From: Treponema sp. UBA4267
GTDB lineage: Bacteria > Spirochaetota > Spirochaetia > Treponematales > Treponemataceae
DNA: 48,111 nt
NCBI GenBank assembly: GCA_002395155.1
Contig: DGWD01000003.1
Coordinates: 1 to 48,111 of the forward strand
Direction: 5' to 3'
Each line of letters opens with the position of its first letter. The first letter of the stretch is position 1. Below are positions 31,554 through 39,778 of this stretch, in pieces. Position numbers and translations under genes: made by a program. The notes beneath the pieces were generated by a model, which was not told the DNA's origin, made no database searches, and saw nothing but the letters and a program-made list of their open reading frames with translations.

Positions 31554-33473
31554 TTAACACTTTTTAGTGTTTAATGCTCTGATTGCATTCAAAACTGCCA
31601 GAACCATTACTCCTACATCCGCAAAAATTGCCAGCCACATATTGGCAATTCCGACAGCTCCTAGCAGCAGACAAGAGAACTTTACAATCAGGGCAAACCA
31701 GATGTTCTGATAAACAATTCTAAGGCACTTGCGTGAAATACCAATGGCCTTGGCAATTTTAAGAGGGTCATCATCCATCAAAACTACATCGGCAGCTTCA
31801 ATTGCGGCGTCTGAACCCATGGCTCCCATTGCAATTCCTATATCAGCACGCGAAAGAACTGGGGCGTCATTAATTCCGTCTCCAACAAAGGCCAGAACTT
31901 CATTTTTGCCTTTAGAAGCAATCAGGCTTTCTACCTGTTCAACCTTGTCGGCTGGTAGTAGTTCGCTGTGAACTTCATCAATTCCAAGTTCTTGAGCAAC
32001 CGAATCGGCAACTTTTTTAGAATCGCCGGTAAGCATAACGGTTTTTGCAAGTCCAATTTTTTTAAGGGCAAGCAAGGCATCTTTAGAAGTTTGTTTTACT
32101 ACATCAGAAATTACAATATGACCAGAATACTCTCCATCAATTGCCATGTGAATAATAGTTCCAATGCAATGACAACCAACAGCCTGAACACCAACTTTAG
32201 CCATCAATTTTTCATTTCCGGCTGCAACCTTGTGACCGTCAACTGTAGCTGTAATTCCGAGTCCAGAAATTTCTTCTATTTCTGTAACTCTAGTGCGGTC
32301 CAAAAACTTTCCATAAGCATTTTTAAGACTTTTGCTTATAGGATGTGATGAAGCACATTCGGTCAAAGCGGCATATTCCAGCAGCTTTTCTTCTTCAAGT
32401 TTATTGTGATGGACTCCAGTTACCTGAAAAACTCCCTTAGTCAAAGTGCCAGTCTTATCAAAAACGATAAGCTTTGTCTTAGAAAGTGTTTCAAGGTAAT
32501 TTGAGCCCTTAATTAAAATACCGTCTTTACTTGCTCCGCCAAGGCCTGCAAAGAAACTTAAAGGAATGCTTATAACCAAAGCACAAGGACAAGAAATTAC
32601 CAGGAAGGTGAGTGCACGGTAGATCCAGGTCTGCCAGTTTGCATTTGTCTGCATAAAAAGAATTCTTGCAAGTGGTGGAAGCAGGGCCAGAGCCAGGGCA
32701 GAAAAAACTACGGCTGGTGTATAAACTCTGGCAAATTTTGAAATAAATTCTTCAGATTTAGATTTGCGTGAAGAAGCATTTTCGACCAGCTCAAGGATTT
32801 TAGAAACGGTAGATTCGCCAAAATCTTTGCTTGTTTGAATTTTTAGCAGGCCATTTAAGTTTATGCTTCCACTTATAACTTCGTCTTTTAGGCCAACTTC
32901 AACCGGAAGACTTTCTCCAGTTAGAGCACTTGTATTGAGTGTTGAAGTTCCTTCTACAACAAAGCCGTCAATTGGAATCTTTTCGCCAGGCTGTACAATA
33001 ATTACGCTGCCTTTTGCAACCTCGGTTGGATCAACTTGAATAAGCTGACCATCCTTTTCGATGTTGGCATAGTCCGGCCGAATATCCATAAGCTGGGTAA
33101 TATTTTTACGGCTTTTTCCAACTGCATAGGCCTGGAAGAATTCCCCAATCTGATAAAAGAGCATAACAGCAACTGCTTCGTTACAGTCGTCCACCAAAAG
33201 AAGATTTCCCTTCTGTTCGTAGATTTCCAGAGCAAAGGCTCCAAGGGTAGCAATCGCCATCAAAAAGTTTTCGTCAAAAACTTGTCGGTTCCAAATTCCT
33301 TTTCCGGCTTTTTTCAAAATATCGTAGCCAATAATAAGGAAGTCCACCACATAAAGAATGAACTTTACCGGTATAGGGCCGGGAATCCTTTCAAAAGGAA
33401 GTAACTGCAAAACAATAAAAATCAGGGTTGAAATTATGATACGTGTAAGCATCTTCTTTTGTTTTTTAGTCAT
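31554..33473 (-). CDS. P1B-type zinc/cadmium-exporting ATPase lacking its own HMA domain
   Basis: 639 residues from the ATG at 33473 with GAGG seven bases upstream. The metal-site helix has SCPCAL near residue 292, the phosphorylation motif DKTGTLTKG near 336, SSHPISKSL (HP motif), MLTGDSKK, and GDGINDAP near 531. The last membrane helix carries FADVGVMVLAVLNA with an Asp where zinc/cadmium ATPases have one, so class P1B-2 is likely. Unlike most ZntA/CadA proteins there is no N-terminal metal-binding domain: the first 40 residues lead straight into membrane helices. That domain is encoded separately 43 bases upstream. It should pump Zn2+, Cd2+ or Pb2+ out of the cytosol. Confidence 0.9.
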   Translation of the reverse strand: MTKKQKKMLTRIIISTLIFIVLQLLPFERIPGPIPVKFILYVVDFLIIGYDILKKAGKGIWNRQVFDENFLMAIATLGAFALEIYEQKGNLLLVDDCNEAVAVMLFYQIGEFFQAYAVGKSRKNITQLMDIRPDYANIEKDGQLIQVDPTEVAKGSVIIVQPGEKIPIDGFVVEGTSTLNTSALTGESLPVEVGLKDEVISGSINLNGLLKIQTSKDFGESTVSKILELVENASSRKSKSEEFISKFARVYTPAVVFSALALALLPPLARILFMQTNANWQTWIYRALTFLVISCPCALVISIPLSFFAGLGGASKDGILIKGSNYLETLSKTKLIVFDKTGTLTKGVFQVTGVHHNKLEEEKLLEYAALTECASSHPISKSLKNAYGKFLDRTRVTEIEEISGLGITATVDGHKVAAGNEKLMAKVGVQAVGCHCIGTIIHMAIDGEYSGHIVISDVVKQTSKDALLALKKIGLAKTVMLTGDSKKVADSVAQELGIDEVHSELLPADKVEQVESLIASKGKNEVLAFVGDGINDAPVLSRADIGIAMGAMGSDAAIEAADVVLMDDDPLKIAKAIGISRKCLRIVYQNIWFALIVKFSCLLLGAVGIANMWLAIFADVGVMVLAVLNAIRALNTKKC

Positions 33474-33516
33474 AAGGAACCTCGTTTTTTTCAAAAGCTT
33501 CTATATATTATTGTCT

Positions 33517-33735
33517 TTATAATTCGATTTCGCAGTCGTCTTCAACCTTTTTGCAGGCTTTAAGAACAGCTTTCATAACTGCAGAATCGTTCTGGCCGTC
33601 TTCAAATTCAACAGTCATTTTCTGAGTCATAAAGTTTACACTTGCATCTTTTACGCCTGCAACTGTTTTTGTAGCAGCTTCCATTTTATTTGCACAGTTA
33701 GCACAATCTACTTCGATTTTGTAAGTTTTTTTCAT
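33517..33735 (-). CDS. Free-standing HMA metallochaperone-like protein
   Basis: 72 residues, AGGAG before ATG. MKKTYKIEVDCANCANKMEAA has the HMA fold start with DCxxC, the Asp-containing version seen in zinc-type ATPases, in contrast to GMxCxxC of copper chaperones. The C-terminal tail has extra cysteines and acidic residues (ACKKVEDDCEIEL), another possible metal site. Encoded first in the ATPase operon, it probably acts as the detached metal-binding domain of the pump. The operon is divergent from the ArsR-AraC regulator. Confidence 0.87.
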   Translation of the reverse strand: MKKTYKIEVDCANCANKMEAATKTVAGVKDASVNFMTQKMTVEFEDGQNDSAVMKAVLKACKKVEDDCEIEL

Positions 33736-33767
33736 ATTTGAACTCCTATTTGTTTGAATATTTACTC

Positions 33768-33787
33768 AATTAAACGTTTGTTTAATT
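33768..33787. promoter_or_regulatory. Candidate ArsR/SmtB-type operator
   Basis: AATTAAAC-GTTT-GTTTAATT is a perfect inverted repeat between the zinc-pump operon and the divergent regulator gene, 32 bases before the HMA start codon. Its AT-rich arms resemble the 12-2-12 type sites of SmtB/CadC repressors, though it is not an exact match. Confidence 0.5.
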
Positions 33788-33927
33788 CTAGAAATAATAT
33801 ATAATCGAAGTACTTTTACCGCAAGATTTTAAAAGTAAGTATTTCTTTTTGGGTCAAAAGTATTTCTAAAAGGGATAATTAATATTTAGAAAAAGCTGCA
33901 AAAAAGTAGAAAAAGGAGACTTCCAAA

Positions 33928-34647
33928 ATGGAACTACATCATCATCATGAATATTTTAAAAGTGAATTTTTGCATAAAGAGTTGATGAAGGAGGGCGATT
34001 TTAAACTTGTTGCAGATATTTTTTCTCTTCTTTCTGACACAAATCGACTTAGAATTTACTGGTTGCTCTGTCATTCAAAAGAGTGCGTTGTAAATATTGC
34101 CCAGCTTATGCAAATGACTAATCCGGCGGTCTCTCATCATCTTAAAATTTTAAAGGAAGCAAGCCTGATTGAGTCTTACCGCGATGGCAAGGAAGTTTTC
34201 TATACTGCATCTTCAAACTTAAAAACTAAGGCACTGCACGATTTTATTGAAAAGTTGATGGAGATTTCCTGCCCGGATTTTGACAGTCAGCACGAAAAAA
34301 TTAACGAGAATACTGAATATCTGGAAAATCAGGTTAATAAGATAAAGGAAGTCCATGATTACATGAAGAATAATCTTTCGACCCGCTTTACTATAGAAGA
34401 ACTGGCAAAAAAATTTGCAATGAATTCGACTACGCTCAAAACAGTTTTTAAGGATGTGTATGGAACTTCTATTGCGGCCCACATAAAGGAACACCGTATG
34501 GAAAAGGCCGCCCAGCTCTTGCAGGAAACTGATTTGAACATAAATCAAATTGCTTCAGAAGTAGGGTATGAAAGTCAGAGTAAGTTTTCTGCGGCATTTA
34601 AAGAGTATTTTTCTTTATCACCTTTGGAATACAAAAAGAATAAGTGA
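33928..34647 (+). CDS. ArsR-family sensor fused to an AraC-type DNA-binding domain
   Basis: 239 residues, AAAAGGAG before ATG. Residues about 1-105 form an ArsR/SmtB winged helix: FKLVADIFSLLSDTNRLRIYWLL, a CVVNIAQLMQMTNPAVSHHLKIL recognition helix and EVFYTAS wing. It starts with MELHHHHEY, a natural His cluster, and has a CPDFDSQHE segment, both possible metal ligands. After a linker (~105-130), residues 135-239 form a full AraC HTH pair: FTIEELAKKFAMNSTTLKTVF and LNINQIASEVGYESQSKFSAAF. Two DNA-binding modules in one chain are unusual. It is divergent from the zinc-pump operon and likely its metal-responsive controller. Confidence 0.85.
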   Translation: MELHHHHEYFKSEFLHKELMKEGDFKLVADIFSLLSDTNRLRIYWLLCHSKECVVNIAQLMQMTNPAVSHHLKILKEASLIESYRDGKEVFYTASSNLKTKALHDFIEKLMEISCPDFDSQHEKINENTEYLENQVNKIKEVHDYMKNNLSTRFTIEELAKKFAMNSTTLKTVFKDVYGTSIAAHIKEHRMEKAAQLLQETDLNINQIASEVGYESQSKFSAAFKEYFSLSPLEYKKNK

Positions 34648-34744
34648 TTTAAAAGTGGGCTTAATGGGGTGTTAAATAAAAACTGTTACAAAACTTGCAG
34701 GCCTTTTTTTGCTTTAGGGGGCCTGTTAGGGTTACTATACATTG

Positions 34745-34773
34745 TTGACAAAGAGTATGATGATTTATAAAAT
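34745..34773 (+). promoter_or_regulatory. Sigma-70 promoter of the liv operon
   Basis: Perfect TTGACA (34745-34750), 17-base spacer, TAAAAT (34768-34773). Expected start about 34780, only a few bases before the hairpin at 34788. Confidence 0.75.
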
Positions 34774-34787
34774 ATTTTCTATGCAAG

Positions 34788-34828
34788 GGCGCTACATTAA
34801 TTTTGGATTGAGTGTAGTGCCTTTTTTT
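34788..34828 (+). terminator. Terminator-like hairpin in the liv leader (possible attenuator)
   Basis: GGCGCTACA (34788-34796) pairs with TGTAGTGCC (34813-34821, one G-T pair), followed by T7 at 34822-34828. It begins about eight bases after the predicted start of transcription and lies before livK, so transcription must pass it. A short frame starts at 34781 (MQGRYINFGLSVVPFFMQKT, then Ile and stop) and covers the hairpin. Confidence 0.6.
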
Positions 34829-34870
34829 ATGCAAAAAACCATTTAAGAATCATAATTTGGAGGACTATTT

Positions 34871-36043
34871 ATGAAAAAATTGGTTGTTGTTGCTCTTTGT
34901 GCACTAGCCGCATTTGCATTTGTTTCTTGTGGTGGAGAAAAAGAGAACGTAGTAAAAATTGGTGTTTATGAACCTGCATCTGGAGATAATGGTGCCGGTG
35001 GTAAACAGGAAACTCTTGGTATGCAGTATGCAAATACCGTTACTCCTACAGTAACAATTGGAGATAAAGAATACAAGGTTCAGTTGGAAATTGTTGATAA
35101 CGAATCTTCAAACGATAAGGCTGTAACTGCTGCTTCTGAATTAATTTCTAAAAATGTTGCAGTTGTACTTGGTTCTTACGGTTCTGGAGTTTCAATTGCC
35201 GCTTCTGATACATTTGCCGCTGCTGGCGTTCCTGCTATTGGTGTAACTTGTACAAATCCACAGGTTACTGCTGGTAACGATCATTACTTCCGTATCTGCT
35301 TCCTTGATCCATTCCAGGGTTCAGTACATGCAAACCTTGCAAAAGACCAGTTCAAGGCAAAAAAAGCTTACTGTCTTTCTAAACTTGGCGATGACTATTC
35401 AGGTGGTCTTGTAAATTACTTTGTTGAAGCATTCAAAAAACTTGGTGGAGAAGTTGTAGAAGAAACATTCCCAGATGGAACTTCTGACTTTGCGGCTTAT
35501 GTTTCAAATGCTAAAAAAATGGGAGCTGAAGTATTCTTCTCTCCAGTTTCAATTGAAGCTGCTGCTCTTATTATTGAACAGGCAAATACACAGAATCTTG
35601 GTATTCCAGTTTTGGCTGGTGATACATGGGATTCTAACGTTATCCTTGCTGCTGCAAAGGGAACAAATGTTGATATTTATGTAACAACATTCTTCGTTGA
35701 AGGTTCAAACGATTCACAGGTTATTGACTTTGTTGATGGTTTCCGCGATTACCTCAATTCAAACTCTACAGCTAAAACAAATAATGGTGGTGATGATGAA
35801 ATTGCTGCCGTTTCTGCTATGGGATTTGATGCCTACTACACAGCTTTGGAAGCTATGAAAAACGCAGGTTCAGTAAAACCTGAAGCTATTTTGGCTGCTC
35901 TCCCTACAACAACTTATAGAGGAGTTTCTGGCTCAATCGCATTCAACGAAACTGGCGATGCTATCCGCGATGTTGCTTACATTAAAAAAGTAAACACTTC
36001 TACAGGAAAGTGGGAATTCGTTGCTCAGCAGACAGTAAAATAA
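34871..36043 (+). CDS. livK: Branched-chain amino-acid-binding lipoprotein (LivK-like)
   Basis: 390 residues, TTGGAGG before ATG. Lipoprotein signal MKKLVVVALCALAAFAFVSC. The mature protein is a family-4 (Leu/Ile/Val) binding protein: VKIGVYEPASGDNGAGGKQETLGMQYA, then VEIVDNESSNDKAVTAASELI, AVVLGSYGSGVSIAASDTFAAAGVPAIGV and KAYCLSKLGDDYSGG. It is anchored to a membrane and feeds the permease encoded next. Specificity for branched-chain amino acids is the family default, not read from residues. A long stem-loop follows the stop. Confidence 0.88.
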   Translation: MKKLVVVALCALAAFAFVSCGGEKENVVKIGVYEPASGDNGAGGKQETLGMQYANTVTPTVTIGDKEYKVQLEIVDNESSNDKAVTAASELISKNVAVVLGSYGSGVSIAASDTFAAAGVPAIGVTCTNPQVTAGNDHYFRICFLDPFQGSVHANLAKDQFKAKKAYCLSKLGDDYSGGLVNYFVEAFKKLGGEVVEETFPDGTSDFAAYVSNAKKMGAEVFFSPVSIEAAALIIEQANTQNLGIPVLAGDTWDSNVILAAAKGTNVDIYVTTFFVEGSNDSQVIDFVDGFRDYLNSNSTAKTNNGGDDEIAAVSAMGFDAYYTALEAMKNAGSVKPEAILAALPTTTYRGVSGSIAFNETGDAIRDVAYIKKVNTSTGKWEFVAQQTVK

Positions 36044-36058
36044 GTCTGTAAAAAATAA

Positions 36059-36103
36059 GATTGCCTTGGTGTACAAATTTTCATAAATGTACATTGGGGC
36101 AAT
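36059..36103 (+). promoter_or_regulatory. 17-bp stem-loop between livK and livH
   Basis: The left arm at 36059-36075 and the right arm at 36087-36103 pair over all 17 positions in RNA, four neighbouring ones being G-U pairs. No T-run follows. Such intercistronic stems commonly protect the upstream mRNA, keeping the binding protein in excess over the permease. The G-U block means the stem is stable only in one strand. Confidence 0.55.
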
Positions 36104-36172
36104 CTGTGTTATAATAATAATTCAAAAATAATTCAAAATGTAAAAAAAGGACTACAAAAAAAGGACTACCTG

Positions 36173-37057
36173 ATGAACTTTTTCCAATCAAACTTGCCGT
36201 ATCTTCTGGCTGGTATTTCTACTGGCGGACAATATGCCTTGATTGCCATTGGCTATACAATGGTTTACGGAATTTTAAGACTTATTAATTTTGCCCATGG
36301 TGATGTTTTTATGGCTGCCGGACTTATTATGATTTATGCCTATACCGTGCTGCCTTTATGGGTTACAATTCCTTTGACAATTATTCTGACCGTCTTATTA
36401 GGATTTGCGGTTGAACGTATTGCTTATAAACCACTTCGTACTGCTCCTCGTATGTCTATTATGATTTCTGCAATCGGTATGTCTTATCTGATTCAGAACC
36501 TTGCCTTGTATATAACAGGTGGATTATTAAAAACTTACCCAAAAATCCCTTGGATTAGTGACTCAATCACCGTATTTGGTGCTATCACAAAAAGGGTAAC
36601 TGTAATAACTCCAATCTTAACTATAGTTTTGGTTGTAGCACTTGTAATGCTCATTAATCACACAAAAATTGGAATGGCTATGCGTGCCGTTTCCAGAGAC
36701 TTTGAAACTGCCCAGCTTATGGGAATCAAAATTGACTCGGTTATTTCTATGACCTTTATTATTGGTTCTTTCCTGGCTGCCGTTGGTTCAATTCTTTTCT
36801 TCTCAAATTATCCTGGAGTAACTCCAACTGTTGGAGGAATGCCAGGTCTTAAGGCCTTTGTTGCCGCTGTATTTGGAGGAATTGGTTCTATTCCAGGTGC
36901 AGTTATTGGTGCCTTTATAATTGGTATTTGTGAAAATATTATCAAAGGACTTGGTTGGACAACCTTCTCTGATGCCTTTACCTTTGTTCTTCTGATTATC
37001 GTTCTTATGTTTATGCCAACTGGTATTTTTGGCGAAAAGCAGACCGATAAAGTCTAA
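36173..37057 (+). CDS. livH: Branched-chain amino-acid ABC permease LivH
   Basis: 294 residues, eight or so membrane segments. STGGQYALIAIGYTMVYGILRLINFAHGDVFMAAG is the family start, and AVSRDFETAQLMGIKIDSVISMTFIIGS the cytoplasmic EAA-like loop. The ribosome binding region is duplicated: AAAAAAAGGACTAC occurs twice in a row at about 36142-36169, the second copy well placed for the ATG at 36173. It pairs with LivM. It ends 16 bases before the livM start. Confidence 0.92.
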   Translation: MNFFQSNLPYLLAGISTGGQYALIAIGYTMVYGILRLINFAHGDVFMAAGLIMIYAYTVLPLWVTIPLTIILTVLLGFAVERIAYKPLRTAPRMSIMISAIGMSYLIQNLALYITGGLLKTYPKIPWISDSITVFGAITKRVTVITPILTIVLVVALVMLINHTKIGMAMRAVSRDFETAQLMGIKIDSVISMTFIIGSFLAAVGSILFFSNYPGVTPTVGGMPGLKAFVAAVFGGIGSIPGAVIGAFIIGICENIIKGLGWTTFSDAFTFVLLIIVLMFMPTGIFGEKQTDKV

Positions 37058-37073
37058 GCCCAAGGAGTTACAG

Positions 37074-38168
37074 ATGGAAAACAAAAATAAAAAAAGAGAC
37101 ATGATAATCAGCTTTGGGCTTTTGGTACTTTTGTTTGTAGTTCTTATGATTCTTGAACAGATTTTACCAAGAACCTCAATCATTTTTACAGTTCTTAAAA
37201 AAGGTGCAATTTACGCCCTTGTAGCTGTTTCTATGAACTTGCTCAATGGGTTTACAGGCCTTTTCAGCTTGGGCCAGGCCGGTTTTATGCTTTTGGGCGC
37301 CTATACCTACGCAATTTTTACAATTCCTGTTGCAGCCCGTGCCCAGGTTTACCAGTATTATGATGGAGGACTTGTTCAGTTCTCTATTCCAGTAATTCTT
37401 GCACTTGTTTTGGCAGGCCTTGTAGCAGCCTTGTTTGCCTACTTAATCGGACTTCCTGTTCTTAAACTCAAGTCAGATTATCTGGCCATTGCAACTTTGG
37501 GATTTGCCGAAATCATTCGTGCCATTTTCCAGTGGGATAAACTTGGTGTAATTACAAATGGTTCAAACCTTTTAAGAAAATATCCTGCTTACCGTTCAAC
37601 TCTTTTCTATTTTGCGGTGAGTGCAGTTTGTATTGCAATAATAGTGCTCCTTATCAATTCAACTTACGGCCGTGCTTTTAAAGCTATTCGTGATGATGAA
37701 GTTGCTGCCGAAGCAATGGGAATTAATCTGGCCCACCATAAAAGAATGGCCTTTACAATTTCTTCCTTCTTTGCGGGAGTTTCTGGAGCTCTGCTTGCCA
37801 TGTTCCAGACAACAATTCAGGCCAGCCAGTTCAAATCTGCAATGACATACGAAATTCTTTTAATTGTAGTAATTGGAGGAATTGGTTCTGTTACAGGGTC
37901 ATGTATTTCATCTTTCCTGTTTATTGCCTGTTCAGAATGGTGGTTACGCTTCCTTGATAACTCAAATCTCAATCTTACTTCATTACAGATTTTGAGACCT
38001 GGTTTTAGAAAGGTTGTTTTTTCAGTTGTAATTATGGCCATCGTACTTTTCTACCAGAAGGGTATTATGGGTGATAAAGAATTCAGCATAGCAAGAATCG
38101 GGCACTTTTTTAAAAGTCTCCCCCAAAAATTCAAAAAGAATAAAAATACACAGGAAGCTGCTAAATAA
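37074..38168 (+). CDS. livM: Branched-chain amino-acid ABC permease LivM
   Basis: 364 residues from the ATG at 37074 with AAGGAG seven bases upstream; an earlier in-frame ATG at 37029 overlaps livH and has no site. Core blocks: GLFSLGQAGFMLLGAYTYA, LPVLKLKSDYLAIATLGFAEIIR, AIRDDEVAAEAMGINLAHHKRMAFTISSFFAGVSGAL. The C-terminus is a basic tail (KSLPQKFKKNKNT). It forms the membrane channel with LivH. Confidence 0.92.
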   Translation: MENKNKKRDMIISFGLLVLLFVVLMILEQILPRTSIIFTVLKKGAIYALVAVSMNLLNGFTGLFSLGQAGFMLLGAYTYAIFTIPVAARAQVYQYYDGGLVQFSIPVILALVLAGLVAALFAYLIGLPVLKLKSDYLAIATLGFAEIIRAIFQWDKLGVITNGSNLLRKYPAYRSTLFYFAVSAVCIAIIVLLINSTYGRAFKAIRDDEVAAEAMGINLAHHKRMAFTISSFFAGVSGALLAMFQTTIQASQFKSAMTYEILLIVVIGGIGSVTGSCISSFLFIACSEWWLRFLDNSNLNLTSLQILRPGFRKVVFSVVIMAIVLFYQKGIMGDKEFSIARIGHFFKSLPQKFKKNKNTQEAAK

Positions 38169-38187
38169 GGGTGAAGGGTGACGGAAA

Positions 38188-39030
38188 ATGAGTGATAGCG
38201 TATTAAGAATGGAAAACGTCACAATGCAGTTTGGTGGTGTTGTGGCTGTAAATAACCTAAGCCTTCAGGTTAATAAGGGTGAAATTGTTTCTTTGATTGG
38301 ACCAAATGGTGCCGGAAAAACAACTGCTTTTAATGTTGTAACAGGTGTTTATGCTCCAACAAATGGTGCCGTTTATTTTAATGGCAAAGAAATTGTTGAA
38401 AATTTCCCACGCGGAAAGATGAAGAAGATTTACGCCGGAAGTGATGCAGGAAAATTTACCAGACATCTGGAACCAACTCCCGATAAAATTACAAAACTCG
38501 GAATTGCAAGAACATTTCAAAATATTCGATTGTGGAAGTCTCAAACTGTATTTACAAATGTTTTAATTGCAAAACATCTTCGAAGAACTTCTAATGTGTT
38601 TTCTGCAACTTTCCGCCTCAATTGGAAGGAAGAACAACTCCAGCGACAGGAAGTAGAGGAGCTTTTAAAAATGCTTGATCTCTACGATGTAAAAGATGAA
38701 CTTTGTACTTCATTGCCATACGGACTTCAACGCCGACTAGAAATTGCCCGTGCTCTGGCAACAAAACCAAGTCTTTTGCTTTTGGATGAACCTGCTGCCG
38801 GTATGAATCCACAAGAAACTGCAGAATTAACTGCCTTTATCCATAAAATTAGAGATGATTTCCGTCTTACTATCTTGATGATTGAACACCACATGGATCT
38901 TGTAATGGACATTTCGGACCGCATTTATGTATTGAACTTTGGTGCTCTTATTGCAAGTGGAACTCCACAAGAAATCCAGAACAACCAGGAAGTTATTAAT
39001 GCTTATCTGGGCGAAAGCGAGGTGAACTAA
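38188..39030 (+). CDS. livG: Branched-chain amino-acid ABC ATPase LivG
   Basis: 280 residues. Walker A GPNGAGKTT, FNVVTGVYAPTNGAVYFNGKEI, the LivG hallmark LGIARTFQNIRLWKSQTVFTNV, signature-region SLPYGLQRRLEIARALATKPSLLLLDEPAAGMNPQE and MIEHHMDLVMDISDRI. The stop overlaps the livF start (TAATG). Confidence 0.93.
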   Translation: MSDSVLRMENVTMQFGGVVAVNNLSLQVNKGEIVSLIGPNGAGKTTAFNVVTGVYAPTNGAVYFNGKEIVENFPRGKMKKIYAGSDAGKFTRHLEPTPDKITKLGIARTFQNIRLWKSQTVFTNVLIAKHLRRTSNVFSATFRLNWKEEQLQRQEVEELLKMLDLYDVKDELCTSLPYGLQRRLEIARALATKPSLLLLDEPAAGMNPQETAELTAFIHKIRDDFRLTILMIEHHMDLVMDISDRIYVLNFGALIASGTPQEIQNNQEVINAYLGESEVN

Positions 39031-39743
39031 TGTTAGAAGTAAAGGATTTACATGTTTCTTACGGTGGAATCAAGGCACTTCGCGGAATAAATCTGGAAGT
39101 TCCAGATGGAAAAATTGTTGCTTTGATTGGTGCAAATGGTGCTGGAAAGTCAACTCTTTTGCGAACTATTAGTGGTTTGGTAAAAGCTGATAGTGGAAGC
39201 ATTATTTTTGATGGAAAGGAATTGCTGGGACTGCCAATTAATAAGATTTGTGCCGAAAAAGTTGCCATGTCGCCAGAAGGACGTCGAGTTTTTTCTGATC
39301 TTTCTGTTCAGGAAAACTTAAAAATTGGTGCTTATTTAAGAAATGATAAAAAGGATATAGAAAAGGATCTTGCCTGGGTTTATGAACTTTTTCCACGCTT
39401 GAAGGAACGTTCATGGCAGATGGCTGGAACTCTTTCGGGTGGAGAACAGCAGATGCTTGCAGTAGGACGTGCCCTTATGAGCCGACCTAAAATCCTTATG
39501 CTGGACGAACCTTCTTTGGGTTTGGCTCCGCTCATTGTTCAGCTTATTTTTGATATCATCAAAGAAATAAATAAGGCTGGTGTTACAGTTCTTCTTGTTG
39601 AACAAAATGCCAATATGGCTTTGAAAACAGCAGATATTGCCTATGTTCTGGAAACTGGTCAGATTGTGCTTAAGGGGCCAGGTGCCGAAGTAATGGCAAA
39701 TCCTCAGGTTAGAGAAGCTTACCTTGGAAAGAAAAAGGGCTGA
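39030..39743 (+). CDS. livF: Branched-chain amino-acid ABC ATPase LivF
   Basis: 237 residues. LEVKDLHVSYGGIKALRGINLEV, Walker A GANGAGKST, SPEGRRVFSDLSVQENLKIGAYLR (LivF hallmark), signature LSGGEQQMLAVGRALM, Walker B ILMLDEPSLGLAP and LVEQNANMAL. Complete with the usual C-terminus (MANPQVREAYLG). It closes the liv operon; the CDF gene begins 35 bases later on the same strand and may be co-transcribed. Confidence 0.93.
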   Translation: MLEVKDLHVSYGGIKALRGINLEVPDGKIVALIGANGAGKSTLLRTISGLVKADSGSIIFDGKELLGLPINKICAEKVAMSPEGRRVFSDLSVQENLKIGAYLRNDKKDIEKDLAWVYELFPRLKERSWQMAGTLSGGEQQMLAVGRALMSRPKILMLDEPSLGLAPLIVQLIFDIIKEINKAGVTVLLVEQNANMALKTADIAYVLETGQIVLKGPGAEVMANPQVREAYLGKKKG

Positions 39744-39778
39744 GCTTAAAACTTTGTATTTCGTATAGAGGTTTTTGT

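Noticed and set aside
34690..34725. CAGGCC...GGCCTG stem as terminator of the ArsR-AraC gene
   Set aside because: The T-run lies in the loop and none follows the stem, so terminator function is not supported.
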